Shown: positions 41,268-50,133, counted from the stretch's first letter. The stretch is DNA of 64,000 nt from Verrucomicrobiota bacterium (GCA_026397725.1 JAPLUI010000265.1:1-64000), one strand, 5' to 3'. Notes: a model not told the origin generated them from the sequence alone. Program-made: numbers and translations.

Positions 41268-41438
41268 GATGGAATCGATGGTCCGAACAAACGGCTTGCC
41301 AACTGCATCCTTCGCGAAGAAATCCCCAAGGATAACCCAATTCCAAACGACTTCGGCGAGACGCATTGCCTTCCGGTGGATCTCCAGATCATGCAATGAC
41401 TTGCTCATTTCACCCATAACTCGTAACTCATAATTCAT
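41250..41438 (-). pseudogene. Truncated four-helix-bundle (23S rRNA intervening-sequence) protein
   Basis: The core reads MSKSLHDLEIHRKAMRLAEV, VWNWVILGDFFAKDAVGKPF, then VRTIDSI. It corresponds to the first half of the four-helix-bundle/IVS protein family (LEIYxxAmxLAexvWxxv…FaKdTvGkQlvRAaDSI). Full-length members are ~115-125 residues. Here the protein runs into heptamer repeats after DSI and ends (MTHDP), and its first residues (MNYELRVMGE) also come from a repeat array. So it is a half gene between two arrays. The family's cellular role is unknown. Confidence 0.7.
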
Positions 41439-41471
41439 AACTCATAACTCACAACTCCTGACCCGTAACTC
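41416..41471. repeat. Heptamer array (ATAACTC-type x8) reaching the accC stop codon
   Basis: Units: ATAACTC, GTAACTC, ATAATTC, ATAACTC, ATAACTC, ACAACTC, CTGACCC, GTAACTC. The last two bases overlap the accC stop codon (41470-41472, minus strand). The array forms the left boundary of the truncated four-helix-bundle gene. Confidence 0.85.
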
Positions 41472-42822
41472 AAAGTTTGCGCTCTGCAAGGTATCTGGCG
41501 ACCCAGCCGATGTCATACTTGCCGGCGATGAAGTCCGGGTGGGCGATGATTTCCTGTTGGAAGGGGATGGTGGTCTTGATGCCGCGAATCATGAACTCGC
41601 CGAGCGCGCGTTGCATGCGGACAATGGCAATCTCACGGGTGGAACCGGTGACGATGAGCTTGGCGATCATCGAGTCGTAATGGGGCGGGACGGTATAGCC
41701 GGCGTACACATGGGTATCCACCCGGACGCCTTTGCCGCCGGGGGCAAACCACAACTCGATGGTGCCGGCACAGGGGGCGAAGTTATGGTAGGGATCTTCC
41801 GCGTTGATGCGGCACTCGATGGCGTGGCCGCGCGGCGAGGATTTGTAAACATGATGCGAGAGCGCCTCCCCCGCCGCGACGCGGATTTGTTCCTTGATGA
41901 GTTCGCAACCCATGACTTCCTCGGTGATCGGGTGCTCGACCTGAATCCGGGTGTTCATTTCCATGAAGTAGAAATTCTCCGCGGCGGCATCGACGAGATA
42001 CTCGATGGTGCCGGCATTCTGGTAGTCGATGGCGCGGATGAGCTTGACCGACGCCTCGCCCATCCGCGCCCGCAACTCCGGCGTGAGCAGGGGCGAGGGG
42101 CATTCCTCGATGATTTTCTGGTGGCGCCGCTGCATCGAGCAATCGCGCTCGCCCAGGTGGATGAAGTTGCCATGCGAATCGCCGAACACCTGGAATTCCA
42201 CATGGTGCGGGTTGGTGACGAGTTTCTCGAGGTAACACCCGCCATTGCCAAAGGCCACCAGCGCTTCGTTGGAGGCGGCATAAAAAAGGTTGATGAAATC
42301 CGCCGCCTTGAAACACGAGCGCATGCCACGGCCGCCACCACCGGCGGTGGCCTTGATCATGACCGGAAAGCCGAGGCGCCCGGCCTCGGCGAGGGCAGCC
42401 TCGGGATCACGCATGATCTCCGAGCCGGGAGTGACCGGCACGCCATTGGCACGGGCCGTGGCACGGGCCGTGGCCTTGTCGCCCATCATGGCAATGATTT
42501 CCGCAGAGGGACCGATGAAAGTGAAGCCGGAGGCCGCACAAATCTGGGCGAAGCGGGCATTTTCCGCCAGGAACCCATAGCCCGGATGGATCGCTTCGGC
42601 ACCGGTGATTTCGGCGGCGGCGATGATCCGGTCCGGCATCAGATAGGACTTCTTGCTCGGGGCCGGCCCGATGCAGACCGCTTCATCGGCAAGCTGGACG
42701 TGCATCGAATCAACGTCCGCCTCCGAGTACACGGCGACCGACTCGACGCCGAGTTCGCGGCAGGCCCGCACGACGCGCAGGGCGATTTCACCTCGATTGG
42801 CGACCAGGACGCGCTTGAACAT
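41470..42822 (-). CDS. accC: Biotin carboxylase subunit of acetyl-CoA carboxylase
   Basis: Carboxylates biotin on AccB using ATP and bicarbonate. 450 residues from ATG 42822 (MFKRVLVANRGEIALRVVRA). The biotin-carboxylase N-domain is followed by an ATP-grasp with MIKATAGGGGRGMRSC. The motif EKLVTNPHHVEFQVFGDSHG comes next and then the catalytic segment FMEMNTRIQVEHPITEEVMG. The C-terminal domain has CRINAEDP. It is downstream of accB by 47 bases in the same direction, the usual accBC operon. The frame is open 43 codons upstream, but those overlap the intergenic DNA and accB end. Confidence 0.97.
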   Translation of the reverse strand: MFKRVLVANRGEIALRVVRACRELGVESVAVYSEADVDSMHVQLADEAVCIGPAPSKKSYLMPDRIIAAAEITGAEAIHPGYGFLAENARFAQICAASGFTFIGPSAEIIAMMGDKATARATARANGVPVTPGSEIMRDPEAALAEAGRLGFPVMIKATAGGGGRGMRSCFKAADFINLFYAASNEALVAFGNGGCYLEKLVTNPHHVEFQVFGDSHGNFIHLGERDCSMQRRHQKIIEECPSPLLTPELRARMGEASVKLIRAIDYQNAGTIEYLVDAAAENFYFMEMNTRIQVEHPITEEVMGCELIKEQIRVAAGEALSHHVYKSSPRGHAIECRINAEDPYHNFAPCAGTIELWFAPGGKGVRVDTHVYAGYTVPPHYDSMIAKLIVTGSTREIAIVRMQRALGEFMIRGIKTTIPFQQEIIAHPDFIAGKYDIGWVARYLAERKL

Positions 42823-42869
42823 GCAGTGGTGGGATGTGGGTTGGGAACTGCCGAAGACGATCAGGCGGA

Positions 42870-43340
42870 CTATTTGATGCGGAAGAGCACGTCGCCAAAT
42901 TGGACGGGGGTGCCGTCCTCGGCGACTACCGCGCAAATCGTGCCGGCACACTCAGCCTGGATTTCGTTCATCACCTTCATCGCTTCGATGACGCACAGCG
43001 TTTGACCTACGGCAACGACGTCGCCGACCATGACGAGAGGCGGCACTTCGGGTGAGGTCTTGGCGTAAAACGTGCCGACCATCGGCGAGGTGATCTCAGT
43101 GCCTTCGGCGGCGGCAGGGACCAGTGGCGCGGCCGGGGAGAGAGTGCCAGGTGCGGCGCATGCGGTTGGGGCCGGCGCGGCGGCGCCAGGTGGCGGCAGG
43201 CTGGCAAGGAGACCGCGCAGGTCATCCCAATCCGGCCCTTTCTTGAGTTTGAGATGGAAGTCTTTGTGGGAGAGGTCGAGGAACGTGAGCCCGTGCTCGT
43301 TCATGAGTTCGACAATGCGACGGATTTCCTGGATGTCCAC
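42870..43340 (-). CDS. accB: Biotin carboxyl carrier protein of acetyl-CoA carboxylase
   Basis: 156 residues from the likely GTG start at 43340 (VDIQEIRRIVELMNEHGLTF). An N-terminal helical part and a Pro/Ala-rich linker precede the biotinyl domain, with the lysine in VIEAMKVMNEIQAECAG and final FGDVLFRIK. The GTG start gives the usual family beginning DIxxIrkLvelmnE and follows CTTCCTACC; the frame is open 26 codons further. It is the first gene of accBC. The 248-base region upstream is shared with the divergent L,D-transpeptidase gene. Confidence 0.94.
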   Translation of the reverse strand: MDIQEIRRIVELMNEHGLTFLDLSHKDFHLKLKKGPDWDDLRGLLASLPPPGAAAPAPTACAAPGTLSPAAPLVPAAAEGTEITSPMVGTFYAKTSPEVPPLVMVGDVVAVGQTLCVIEAMKVMNEIQAECAGTICAVVAEDGTPVQFGDVLFRIK

Positions 43341-43588
43341 GGTAGGAAGAGGTTTGAGAGTTGGATGACGCAAGCGCTTCGGCAGAAACCAGCGGCGGAG
43401 CCCGGAGGCTAATCGCACCGGCGTGCTTAGTCAAGCCGTATCTGCCGCCGGCTCCGCCACGGGGGTAATCCTGCAACGACGCCGCCCGGAAAACCACGAT
43501 CCGGCATGGCCGGTGGAGGGGGCAAGATGGAAATGGCTTGGCAGCAGCGAGGGAGCTGGGCGAGTATCGCGAAGAACTTGAGCAACGC

Positions 43589-44305
43589 ATGAAGATTTCC
43601 TGGATCAGAGCTGTTTTGAGGTGGGCGCTTGGCGCCGGGTTGATGCTCGGCATGCCGTCGTGCGGGTGGCTGCCACCCAAGGCCCCACCGAGGGCGCGGA
43701 TGGTGTGGTTTGACTGGGCTGACGACGGCGGTCCGGGCGAGCTGGCAGTCCGGATGAATCTCGCCAGCCAAATTGCCACCTTCGAGCGTGGTGGCAGGCC
43801 GATCGGGTGGTCCTATGTCTGCTCGGGCAAGCCGGGGCATGTGACGCCCCCCGGCAACTTCACGATCCTGGAAAAACAGGAGGTGCAGTTTTCCGACCGC
43901 TACGGATGGTTGGCTGATGTCACGGGAAAGGTGACCCTTGGGGACGCGACGCCGGCCACCCCGGTGCCTCCAGGCGAGTATTATTCACCGGCCCCGATGT
44001 ATCACTGGATGCGGTTGACCACCTATGGCATCGGGATGCATGCGGGGGAAATCCGGGTGCCGGGCGTGGCGGCTTCCCATGGGTGCGTGAGACTGCCCGG
44101 GGACTTGGCGACGAAACTGTATGCGGCGGCAGTGGTCGGCACGCCGGTCACCATCATTGCGCCGGAAGGCGGCCAGCGCCAGGAAAAACGCGGAGTGAAA
44201 CGGCACCACCCGAAATCCGTTAGAACTGCCGGGCGTCCCCGGCGTTCCCGTTCCCAGAGGCGTGACCATCCGCGAGACGGGCCGTGCCTCACGGGAACCA
44301 TGTGA
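43589..44305 (+). CDS. Exported L,D-transpeptidase (YkuD domain), lipoprotein
   Basis: 238 residues from ATG 43589. The signal peptide ends in a lipobox-like sequence (LMLGMPSCG). A YkuD catalytic domain follows: VSVCSGKPGH-type start (WSYVCSGKPGHVTPPGNFTI), then MHAGEIRVPGVAASHGCVRL with the nucleophile Cys in SHGCVRL and His in MHAG. It makes 3-3 cross-links in peptidoglycan or attaches lipoproteins. The last ~45 residues (Arg/His-rich, from about residue 195) are read through a dispersed repeat, so the stop may have been acquired by repeat insertion. Confidence 0.88.
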   Translation: MKISWIRAVLRWALGAGLMLGMPSCGWLPPKAPPRARMVWFDWADDGGPGELAVRMNLASQIATFERGGRPIGWSYVCSGKPGHVTPPGNFTILEKQEVQFSDRYGWLADVTGKVTLGDATPATPVPPGEYYSPAPMYHWMRLTTYGIGMHAGEIRVPGVAASHGCVRLPGDLATKLYAAAVVGTPVTIIAPEGGQRQEKRGVKRHHPKSVRTAGRPRRSRSQRRDHPRDGPCLTGTM

Positions 44306-44385
44306 CTCACCCGGCTGAGCCACAGCGGTGTGGCTAAGTCCCGGCGCGTGCTGCGGCCGGACCATCGTCCGGTCCGTCACCAGGC
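44218..44385. repeat. Dispersed repeat copy, related to 47281-47420
   Basis: It shares AGGCGTG, CCGCGAGACGG, CCGTGCCTCA and GGGAACC, in the same order, with the stretch at 47355-47400. It also carries GAGCCACAGCGGTGTGGCTAA (a small palindrome), which recurs as CAGCCACACCGCTGTGGCTA near 44506. It overlaps the 3' end of the L,D-transpeptidase gene. Confidence 0.6.
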
Positions 44386-44722
44386 ATAAAAATGGACGCG
44401 GCTGTGACAATTCTTTGTCTTACTTGATCATTGAATGTTGGAAGTTGAATGTTGAGTGTTGAAATCTTCGGCGTGAAGCATGGTGTAGCTGCAGCTCTCC
44501 AGGTTCAGCCACACCGCTGTGGCTAACATCTCCGACCGGATGCCACTCCCGGCACCCCCCTGAATGTGCCAGGTCATGTTCCGGGATTCACTGCCAATTC
44601 CTTGTCAATTCAAGGTCCAGCTCAGGAAGTGTGAGATTTCAAGCGGACCGGGGGACCGGACCTGACTGGAACCCAATCGCCGATGCCCGCGCATACTGCG
44701 AGCAGGCCCGGCTGGCCTCGGC
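44306..44722. other. Intergenic region with small palindromes of a dispersed family
   Basis: 417 bases between convergent genes. It holds two copies of the AGCCACAGCGGTGTGGCT palindrome (about 44318-44336 and 44507-44525). No coding sequence recognised. Confidence 0.5.
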
Positions 44723-46792
44723 TCACGGGCGGGTGATCCGCACGCGCATGAAGCAATTGGCGGCGGCGGAGCGGGGGATTTTCGCTTCGCGGGTTTGGAG
44801 GGTGCCGTTGGTGGCAAGCAGCGCATCGGTGAATCCAGGGATTGCACCCGTTTCGCCGGGGGCCTTCCACGACCCGAGCGTGGTGCTGGCCTGAGCGGTG
44901 AAGGTCAGGTCGGTGAGCGAGGTGTCGCGCTGGTATTGCAGGACGAAGTGGGTGGCAGTCGTGTGGGCCAGCGGCATGCGGGGCGCGGGATCATTGGCAA
45001 TGACGGGTGAGGACCCGAAGGCGTATTCGATGAGGTTGCATCGGCCATCGTGGTCGAAATCCGCGCTCGGGTTGGAAATCGCCCCCGGTGGCAGCGCGTT
45101 GGCGGTTTCGAGGTCGGCCGCCCAGGTGAGGAAGGTTGGGGGCGGCGCATCGGCAACGTTCAGGGTTTGATAGGAAGCGGGAAAGTCGCGAGTCGAGATC
45201 ACGGGCGCGACGGACATCAGGTAAGTTCCGGCGCTCGGGGTGAAGCTGCCGCTGAGCCCGGTGAGGGTCTGGGCGACCTTGTATTCCAGGGTGGACACCC
45301 CGGTGAAGGCAATGGCATCGATGAACCAGCCGACATCGTTTCCAGAGAAGGGATAATAACTGCCGGTGCTATAGCTCAGCAGGAACCGGACACGAAACGC
45401 CTTGCCGGTCATGGTGGTGAGTGCCGCGGCACGCAGGCTGAACACGGTCTCGCCGGGGCCGCCGGAGCCGGGTTGGCTGAACACCTCTTGCCACACGCCA
45501 CTGTCTTCTTCCTTGATTTGGACTTTGAAGGTTTCCGAGACCGTGGCATAGCGGATGCGGCTTTGGAACGTGAGGGCTGGCGAGGCTTGTCCGTAATAGA
45601 GCGGGCTGAGCTGGAGCGATTGGCTGGCTGCGGTCGAGTTCTCGAGGTGAAACGCGGCCGCGCCCTGCTGTTTCACGGAGGTGTTGAGCACCGAGTAGCT
45701 GCCGGTGGTTGCCGACGTGATGCTGGCGGTCCTTTCGCAGTTTTCCGCAGCGGCGCTGGCGAGGGTCCAGCGGTTCCAGTGGTAGCCGCTCGCGCCGCCC
45801 ACCGCCGTGAATGCCAGGGTGTGCAGGTGGCCTGCGGTGGCGGTGGCGAGGCTGGTGATCGACGGTGGGGTGTAAGTGAGTTTCAAGTCCGCCTTGGCAT
45901 TCTTGGAGGCAGGCACGACGAGGGGGACGCTCTGGTTCACGTTCAATCCGGAAAAGCTGACCGTGCGGGTGGTGGCGGTACTGGGGACGGGCACGACCCA
46001 GCCGCCGCCGATGGCCGTGAGGCAGGAGTCGGTTACGCCGCTCACATTGACGGTGAGGCCGGCCAGGCCCTCGCCGAGGTCATAGCAATTGTTCGCGTTG
46101 AGGTCGTAATAGGCCACTCCGGTGCCGAGGCTGGGACTTGAGAACCGGGTGCCGAAATCCTGGGTGACGAGTTGGGGACCGGCCGCGCCATTCGTGCCGA
46201 GCGTCATCCCGACACCGATCTCGCGGAAGCTTCCGCTGTGGATGTTAGCCCGGTGGCCGCGAGGGTCCTGCATGCCGCCGCTGCCGGAGCCCCAATCGAC
46301 CTGAAACCCGGCGTGGCCGTGCCAAACGCCCTTGGCATAGGCAAAAATGTTCTCGCCGGCAGTCGAGTAGGTGTAACCGGCGGCGGTGATCCTGCCAGCG
46401 AACGTGTTGGCGGGATTCGTTTCGTCGTGGGTTTGGGTGGCGTTGGCCAGCATCCATGCCGAGTGCCCCCGCGCGGCGGTGGTCAGGCTCGCGTTGGGTG
46501 CGAGCGGCGGCTGCACGCCAATGGCCCCGAACTCGCTTTGCATCAGCGCCAGATTCACGGCGAACTGGGCATAGGCGGCGATGACGTCCGGGTCCGTGGT
46601 GGCGGCAAGTCGCACCCCCTCGGCAGTAGGATTCGCCCGCGCCCGGTTGATGAACTCGATGTAAAGTTGTTCCTCGGCGGTGGGGTTGCCGAAGTTGTAT
46701 GGGGTCTGCCCGGGGGCCAGCCCCGGCAGCACCATCCATCCGCCAATTGACAGAAGCAATCCGCTGGTGCGGGCGAGGAAGCGTGGGTTCAT
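44723..46792 (-). CDS. Large exported CAP-domain protein with EF-hand-like motif
   Basis: 689 residues. A signal peptide (MNPRFLARTSGLLLSIGGWM…GLAPG) precedes a CAP domain at ~35-230: NPTAEEQLYIEFINRARANP, TAARGHSAWMLANATQTHDE, YTYSTAGENIFAYAKGV, DPRGHRANIHSGSFREIGVG. Beta-sandwich-type domains follow (~245-555). A calcium-binding-type segment SNPSADFDHDGRCNLIEYAF is at about 590, and the C-terminus is a beta region like that in other secreted Verrucomicrobia proteins. It should act at the cell surface or in the medium. The role is unknown. It is isolated between repeat-rich regions. Confidence 0.85.
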   Translation of the reverse strand: MNPRFLARTSGLLLSIGGWMVLPGLAPGQTPYNFGNPTAEEQLYIEFINRARANPTAEGVRLAATTDPDVIAAYAQFAVNLALMQSEFGAIGVQPPLAPNASLTTAARGHSAWMLANATQTHDETNPANTFAGRITAAGYTYSTAGENIFAYAKGVWHGHAGFQVDWGSGSGGMQDPRGHRANIHSGSFREIGVGMTLGTNGAAGPQLVTQDFGTRFSSPSLGTGVAYYDLNANNCYDLGEGLAGLTVNVSGVTDSCLTAIGGGWVVPVPSTATTRTVSFSGLNVNQSVPLVVPASKNAKADLKLTYTPPSITSLATATAGHLHTLAFTAVGGASGYHWNRWTLASAAAENCERTASITSATTGSYSVLNTSVKQQGAAAFHLENSTAASQSLQLSPLYYGQASPALTFQSRIRYATVSETFKVQIKEEDSGVWQEVFSQPGSGGPGETVFSLRAAALTTMTGKAFRVRFLLSYSTGSYYPFSGNDVGWFIDAIAFTGVSTLEYKVAQTLTGLSGSFTPSAGTYLMSVAPVISTRDFPASYQTLNVADAPPPTFLTWAADLETANALPPGAISNPSADFDHDGRCNLIEYAFGSSPVIANDPAPRMPLAHTTATHFVLQYQRDTSLTDLTFTAQASTTLGSWKAPGETGAIPGFTDALLATNGTLQTREAKIPRSAAANCFMRVRITRP

Positions 46793-47079
46793 GCGTTGAT
46801 TCGGTTAGGTGACCACTCGGAGGCCGCCACCCGGTGAAGACATCCTTGCCCGGGCAGCATGCACCCTCGAGCACGCCATGGGTAGCGTGGCGTTGGTGAT
46901 AATCGTATCACGGTTTGAACTACACGCGGGACCAGCGTCCGGTCCCCCAGAGCCTGCCGCCGCCGGTTCACAGTGCCTGATCCCGGCGGAAAATGAGTTG
47001 GCACTGGTTGGCGTTGCAGACGAATTCGTGAATCATCCGCGCATGGGGTGTACTGTAGCGGCGGTCTGTGACCGCCGAT

Positions 47080-47169
47080 GCCACTGAGAAGAGCCAAGGC
47101 GCTTGTCCTTTCGCATCGGCGGTCATAGACGCGCCGCTACAATTCGATGGTTGTTCTTGCGCAGGCACT
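47080..47169. repeat. 90-base direct repeat, copy 1
   Basis: Begins GCCACTGAGAAGAGCC and ends TTCTTGCGCAGGCACT. It is identical to copy 2 (47199-47288) except for one base near the end. Inside is ATCGGCGGTCATAGACGCGC, the inverted counterpart of the TGTAGCGGCGGTCTGTGACC motif just before it, so 47053-47143 can fold as a long hairpin. Confidence 0.92.
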
Positions 47170-47198
47170 TCGCACCTGGCTTGACCACAGACGGCACA

Positions 47199-47288
47199 GC
47201 CACTGAGAAGAGCCAAGGCGCTTGTCCTTTCGCATCGGCGGTCATAGACGCGCCGCTACAATTCGATGGTTGTTCTTGCGCAAGCACT
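47199..47288. repeat. 90-base direct repeat, copy 2
   Basis: A near-identical second copy (one mismatch) 119 bases downstream of copy 1. Such high identity suggests recent duplication or gene conversion. Confidence 0.92.
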
Positions 47289-47418
47289 AAGTCCCGGCGA
47301 CCGCTGCGGCCGGGCAATCGCCCGATCCGTCGCCGGGATCGCGGGGTCCCGGTTCTCGGAGGCGTGCCCGCCGCGAGACGGACCGTGCCTCATGGGAACC
47401 CCGCAGTTCTAACGGTTT

Positions 47419-47533
47419 AGCCACAGCGGGGTGGCGGGCTGCGCCCTTCCCACCGCACTCCATACTTTGGCTTGCGCCTGGGCAGCGCAGGTATGGAGTG
47501 CGGTGGGAAGCGCAGCGCCACACCGCTTTGGCT
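47419..47533. repeat. Long palindromic repeat (~43-46 base arms)
   Basis: The left arm 47419-47464 ends CCCACCGCACTCCATAC. The right arm 47491-47533 begins GTATGGAGTGCGGTGGGA and ends CACCGCTTTGGCT. The spacer is about 26 bases. The arms pair along nearly their full length with a few mismatches. The GGAGTGCGGTGG…AGCGCCACACCGCTTTGG-type unit is common between genes in Verrucomicrobia and relatives. Confidence 0.85.
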
Positions 47534-47765
47534 GTGTTCCGGTACGTGCTCGGTTAGACCGTGGGTCCGGTCCGTCGCTGCGCCACCACGTCCGCTCTTG
47601 GAGCAGACCACGGGAGGACACCGCGCCACTTCGCGCATTCGACAACGAATTCGCGGAATTGCCATTGTGCCTGGGGGCGGGATGGTGTTTGATCGGGCCT
47701 GTTGGCCTGCGCATCCGGGCGGCCTTGCCCGGATGCCAGCGACCGATCGACAATTACCTAACAAA

Positions 47766-48878
47766 ATGAACTCCGGTTTTTCAAGAACGCTGGTGGTGGT
47801 GGCGGCGGCCGTGCTTGGCACGCAGCCGTGTGTGGGCGCGCTCAAGGTGGGCGATGCCGCACCGAAGTTGCAGGTCGGGCGGTGGTTGCAGGGTGAGGCG
47901 GTGACGGATTTCGAGGGCGACAAGGTTTATATCGTCGAGTTTTGGGCGACCTGGTGCGGGCCGTGCAAGACCTCCATTCCGCACCTCAACGACCTCCACG
48001 TGCGCTTCGAGGACCAGGGCCTGGTGGTCATCGGGCAGAATGTGCTGGAGAATGACGATTCGCTGGTGGCGCCGTTTGTGCAGGGCATGGCGGGTAAGAT
48101 GACTTATCGCGTGGCGATGGACGACAAGACCGACGGCGGCCGCGGGCGCATGGCCCGGAACTGGCTCGCCGCCGCGGAACAGAACGGCATCCCCTGCGCC
48201 TTTGTCATCAACAAGCAGGGGCGCATCGTTTCCATCGGCCATCCCATGTCCCTCAAGGAGGCGGACTTGGAGACCTTGCTGGCGGAGCCCGCCGCAGCGG
48301 GCAAGGCCATCGGCACTGGCCGGCCCGCCGCCGATACGAGCACCGCGCCCAGCGCCAAGGCGCAGGCGCTGGCCCGCCGCGCCGAGGCCGAGATTCGCGC
48401 CGGCGACTGGGACCGGGCGGAGGCGAGCGTCGCCGAGTTGCAGGAGGCGCTCACGGAGAAATTCCGCGACCTCGGCGGCTTGCTCAACCTTGACCTGCTG
48501 CTCGCCCGCCAGCAGAACGACGATGCGCTGCAACTCGCCAAGCTGCTGAGCGAGGATTTCAAGGGCAACCCGGTCGTGCAGATCGCCGTCGCCTCGCGCC
48601 TCGCGCGGCAACCGGGCACCAACGCCGCGCTGCTGGCCGCCGCCGAGAAAATCGCGACGCCGGTGAGTGCCGCCACCGGTGGGCAGCAAGCCGCCGCGCT
48701 GGCGACACTGGCGCGGATCGCCTTCCTGCGCGGTGACCAGCCGCGGGCCGTGGAATTCCAGACCAAGGCCGTTGGGTGCATCCCTGCCAAGGCGGATGCC
48801 ACCCGGCCGCAGGCCGTGTTAGAAGCCTACCAACAAGGCCATTTGCCGGACGGCGAGGGGACTGCCAAGCCCCGTTGA
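47766..48878 (+). CDS. Exported TlpA-like thioredoxin-fold protein with TPR-like tail
   Basis: 370 residues from ATG 47766. A signal peptide (MNSGFSRTLVVVAAAVLGTQ) is followed by a TlpA/ResA-type thioredoxin domain at ~28-180. Its active site is FWATWCGPCKTSIPHLNDLH, and the cis-Pro loop is in NGIPCAFVINKQGRIV. The C-terminal ~180 residues are alanine-rich helical repeats (QALARRAEAEIRAGDWDRAE, AVASRLARQPGTNAALLAAA), TPR-like. It probably reduces periplasmic disulfides; the partner is unknown. It precedes the MoxR operon but is separated by 276 bases with an inverted repeat. Confidence 0.88.
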   Translation: MNSGFSRTLVVVAAAVLGTQPCVGALKVGDAAPKLQVGRWLQGEAVTDFEGDKVYIVEFWATWCGPCKTSIPHLNDLHVRFEDQGLVVIGQNVLENDDSLVAPFVQGMAGKMTYRVAMDDKTDGGRGRMARNWLAAAEQNGIPCAFVINKQGRIVSIGHPMSLKEADLETLLAEPAAAGKAIGTGRPAADTSTAPSAKAQALARRAEAEIRAGDWDRAEASVAELQEALTEKFRDLGGLLNLDLLLARQQNDDALQLAKLLSEDFKGNPVVQIAVASRLARQPGTNAALLAAAEKIATPVSAATGGQQAAALATLARIAFLRGDQPRAVEFQTKAVGCIPAKADATRPQAVLEAYQQGHLPDGEGTAKPR

Positions 48879-48923
48879 GCCCGGACTGGAAACCAACATG
48901 TGAACCATTGAGTTGGCCTGGTT

Positions 48924-49052
48924 ACCACGGATTACCCGGATCTAACGGATGAACGATCAACTCGACCCGATCATGGCCATGTACCCGCCAGGCAAACGCC
49001 GCCACTTTCACAACGCGTTGAAAATCCGGGAAATGCCCGGGTGATCCGTGGT
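48924..49052. repeat. Inverted repeat (ACCACGGATTACCCGG / CCGGGTGATCCGTGGT)
   Basis: Arms at 48924-48939 and 49037-49052 are reverse complements with one or two mismatches, about 97 bases apart. The ACCACGGATTAC-type unit is a widespread intergenic repeat in environmental bacteria. It lies between the TlpA-like gene and the MoxR operon. Confidence 0.65.
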
Positions 49053-49154
49053 TTCAATTTTCCTTCATCGAACGATTGCCCCGCCCAGACGCATTGCCGC
49101 CCCCACGCCTAACACCCCTGCCGATTCACTCCGCCATTTTGAAATACCGATCCC

Positions 49155-50126
49155 ATGATTGAAGCCAAAACGCATTTTGTTCAAGCCGTTCGCGAGCGCG
49201 TCGGCGAGGTTGTCGTCGGCCAGGACGTCGTTGTCGAGCGCATGATGATCGCGCTGCTGACGGGCGGGCACCTGCTGTTGTTAGGGGTGCCTGGCACGGC
49301 CAAGACCTTGTTGGTCAACGCGGTGGCCAAGGCGGTGGATCTCAAGTTCAGCCGGGTGCAATTCACGATCGACATGTTGCCGTCCGACATCATCGGTTCG
49401 GAGCTGCTCGATCAGACCACCGGCAAATTCCGCACGCACCAGGGTCCGGTGTTCACCAACCTGCTGCTGGCCGACGAAATCAACCGGGCCGCGCCGAAAG
49501 TCCAGAGTGCCTTGCTAGAGGCGATGCAGGAGCGCAAGGTGACCATCGGCAACGCGAGCTATCCGCTGCCCGTGCCGTTTCTCGTCATCGCCACGCAGAA
49601 CCCCATCGAACAGGCCGGCACCTTCGAGCTGCCCGAGGCACAGCTCGACCGGTTCATGCTGTGCCACCGGCTCAACTATCCGACGCCGACGCAAGAGGAG
49701 GAAGTACTGCGCCGACAGTTGAAGATGGGCCTCAAGCACGTCGCGGGCGGGGCGATGCCCAAGACCGCGTTCGACATGATTGGCGGCGAACCGGTGTGCC
49801 AGCTCGCCGACCTCGTCGGTGCGATGGAACAGGTCCAGGCCGTCCACGTCAGCGAGGTGTTCATGAAGCACACCGTCGAGTTTGTCCGGTTGACGCGCAG
49901 CCATCCGAGCATCGAACTCGGCTGTTCGCCGCGTGCCGGACTGGCGATCGTGCAGGCCGCGCGGGCCCGGGCCTTCGTGTTGCAACGCGACTATGTGGTG
50001 CCGGAGGATTTGTTTGAATTGGCCGAGGACGTGGTGCTGCACCGCATCCGCCTGAGCTACGAAGCCCTTGCCGAAGGCCAGAAACCCACGGTGGTGCTGG
50101 AGGAGTTGTTGAAGAAACTTGGCTGA
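49155..50126 (+). CDS. MoxR-family AAA+ ATPase
   Basis: 323 residues. Walker A is LLLGVPGTAKTLLVNA. The segment LLLADEINRAAPKVQSALLE is Walker B, and VIATQNPIEQAGTFELPEAQ with LDRFML is sensor 1. A C-terminal lid domain ends it (SPRAGLAIVQAARARAFVLQ, VVPEDLFELAEDVVLHRIRL). MoxR ATPases are chaperone-like partners of VWA-domain proteins. It is the first gene of a seven-gene run here; the next gene (DUF58) follows within 8 bases. Confidence 0.95.
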   Translation: MIEAKTHFVQAVRERVGEVVVGQDVVVERMMIALLTGGHLLLLGVPGTAKTLLVNAVAKAVDLKFSRVQFTIDMLPSDIIGSELLDQTTGKFRTHQGPVFTNLLLADEINRAAPKVQSALLEAMQERKVTIGNASYPLPVPFLVIATQNPIEQAGTFELPEAQLDRFMLCHRLNYPTPTQEEEVLRRQLKMGLKHVAGGAMPKTAFDMIGGEPVCQLADLVGAMEQVQAVHVSEVFMKHTVEFVRLTRSHPSIELGCSPRAGLAIVQAARARAFVLQRDYVVPEDLFELAEDVVLHRIRLSYEALAEGQKPTVVLEELLKKLG

Positions 50127-50133
50127 ACCACCC

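Larger units (their letters stand above)
46793..47765. other. Repeat-rich intergenic kilobase
   Basis: No intact gene recognised. It holds the 90-base direct repeats (47080-47169, 47199-47288), a long palindrome (47419-47533), the dispersed motif TGTAGCGGCGGTCTGTGACC at 47053, and another partial copy of the 44.2-kb repeat. Open frames here are products of the repeats. Confidence 0.7.

Noticed and set aside
41539..43005. 488-codon plus-strand open frame opposite accC
   Set aside because: Antisense shadow of accC/accB with no family features.
46793..47765. Open frames across the repeat-rich kilobase
   Set aside because: They are translations of the direct and inverted repeats and share peptide fragments in several frames.
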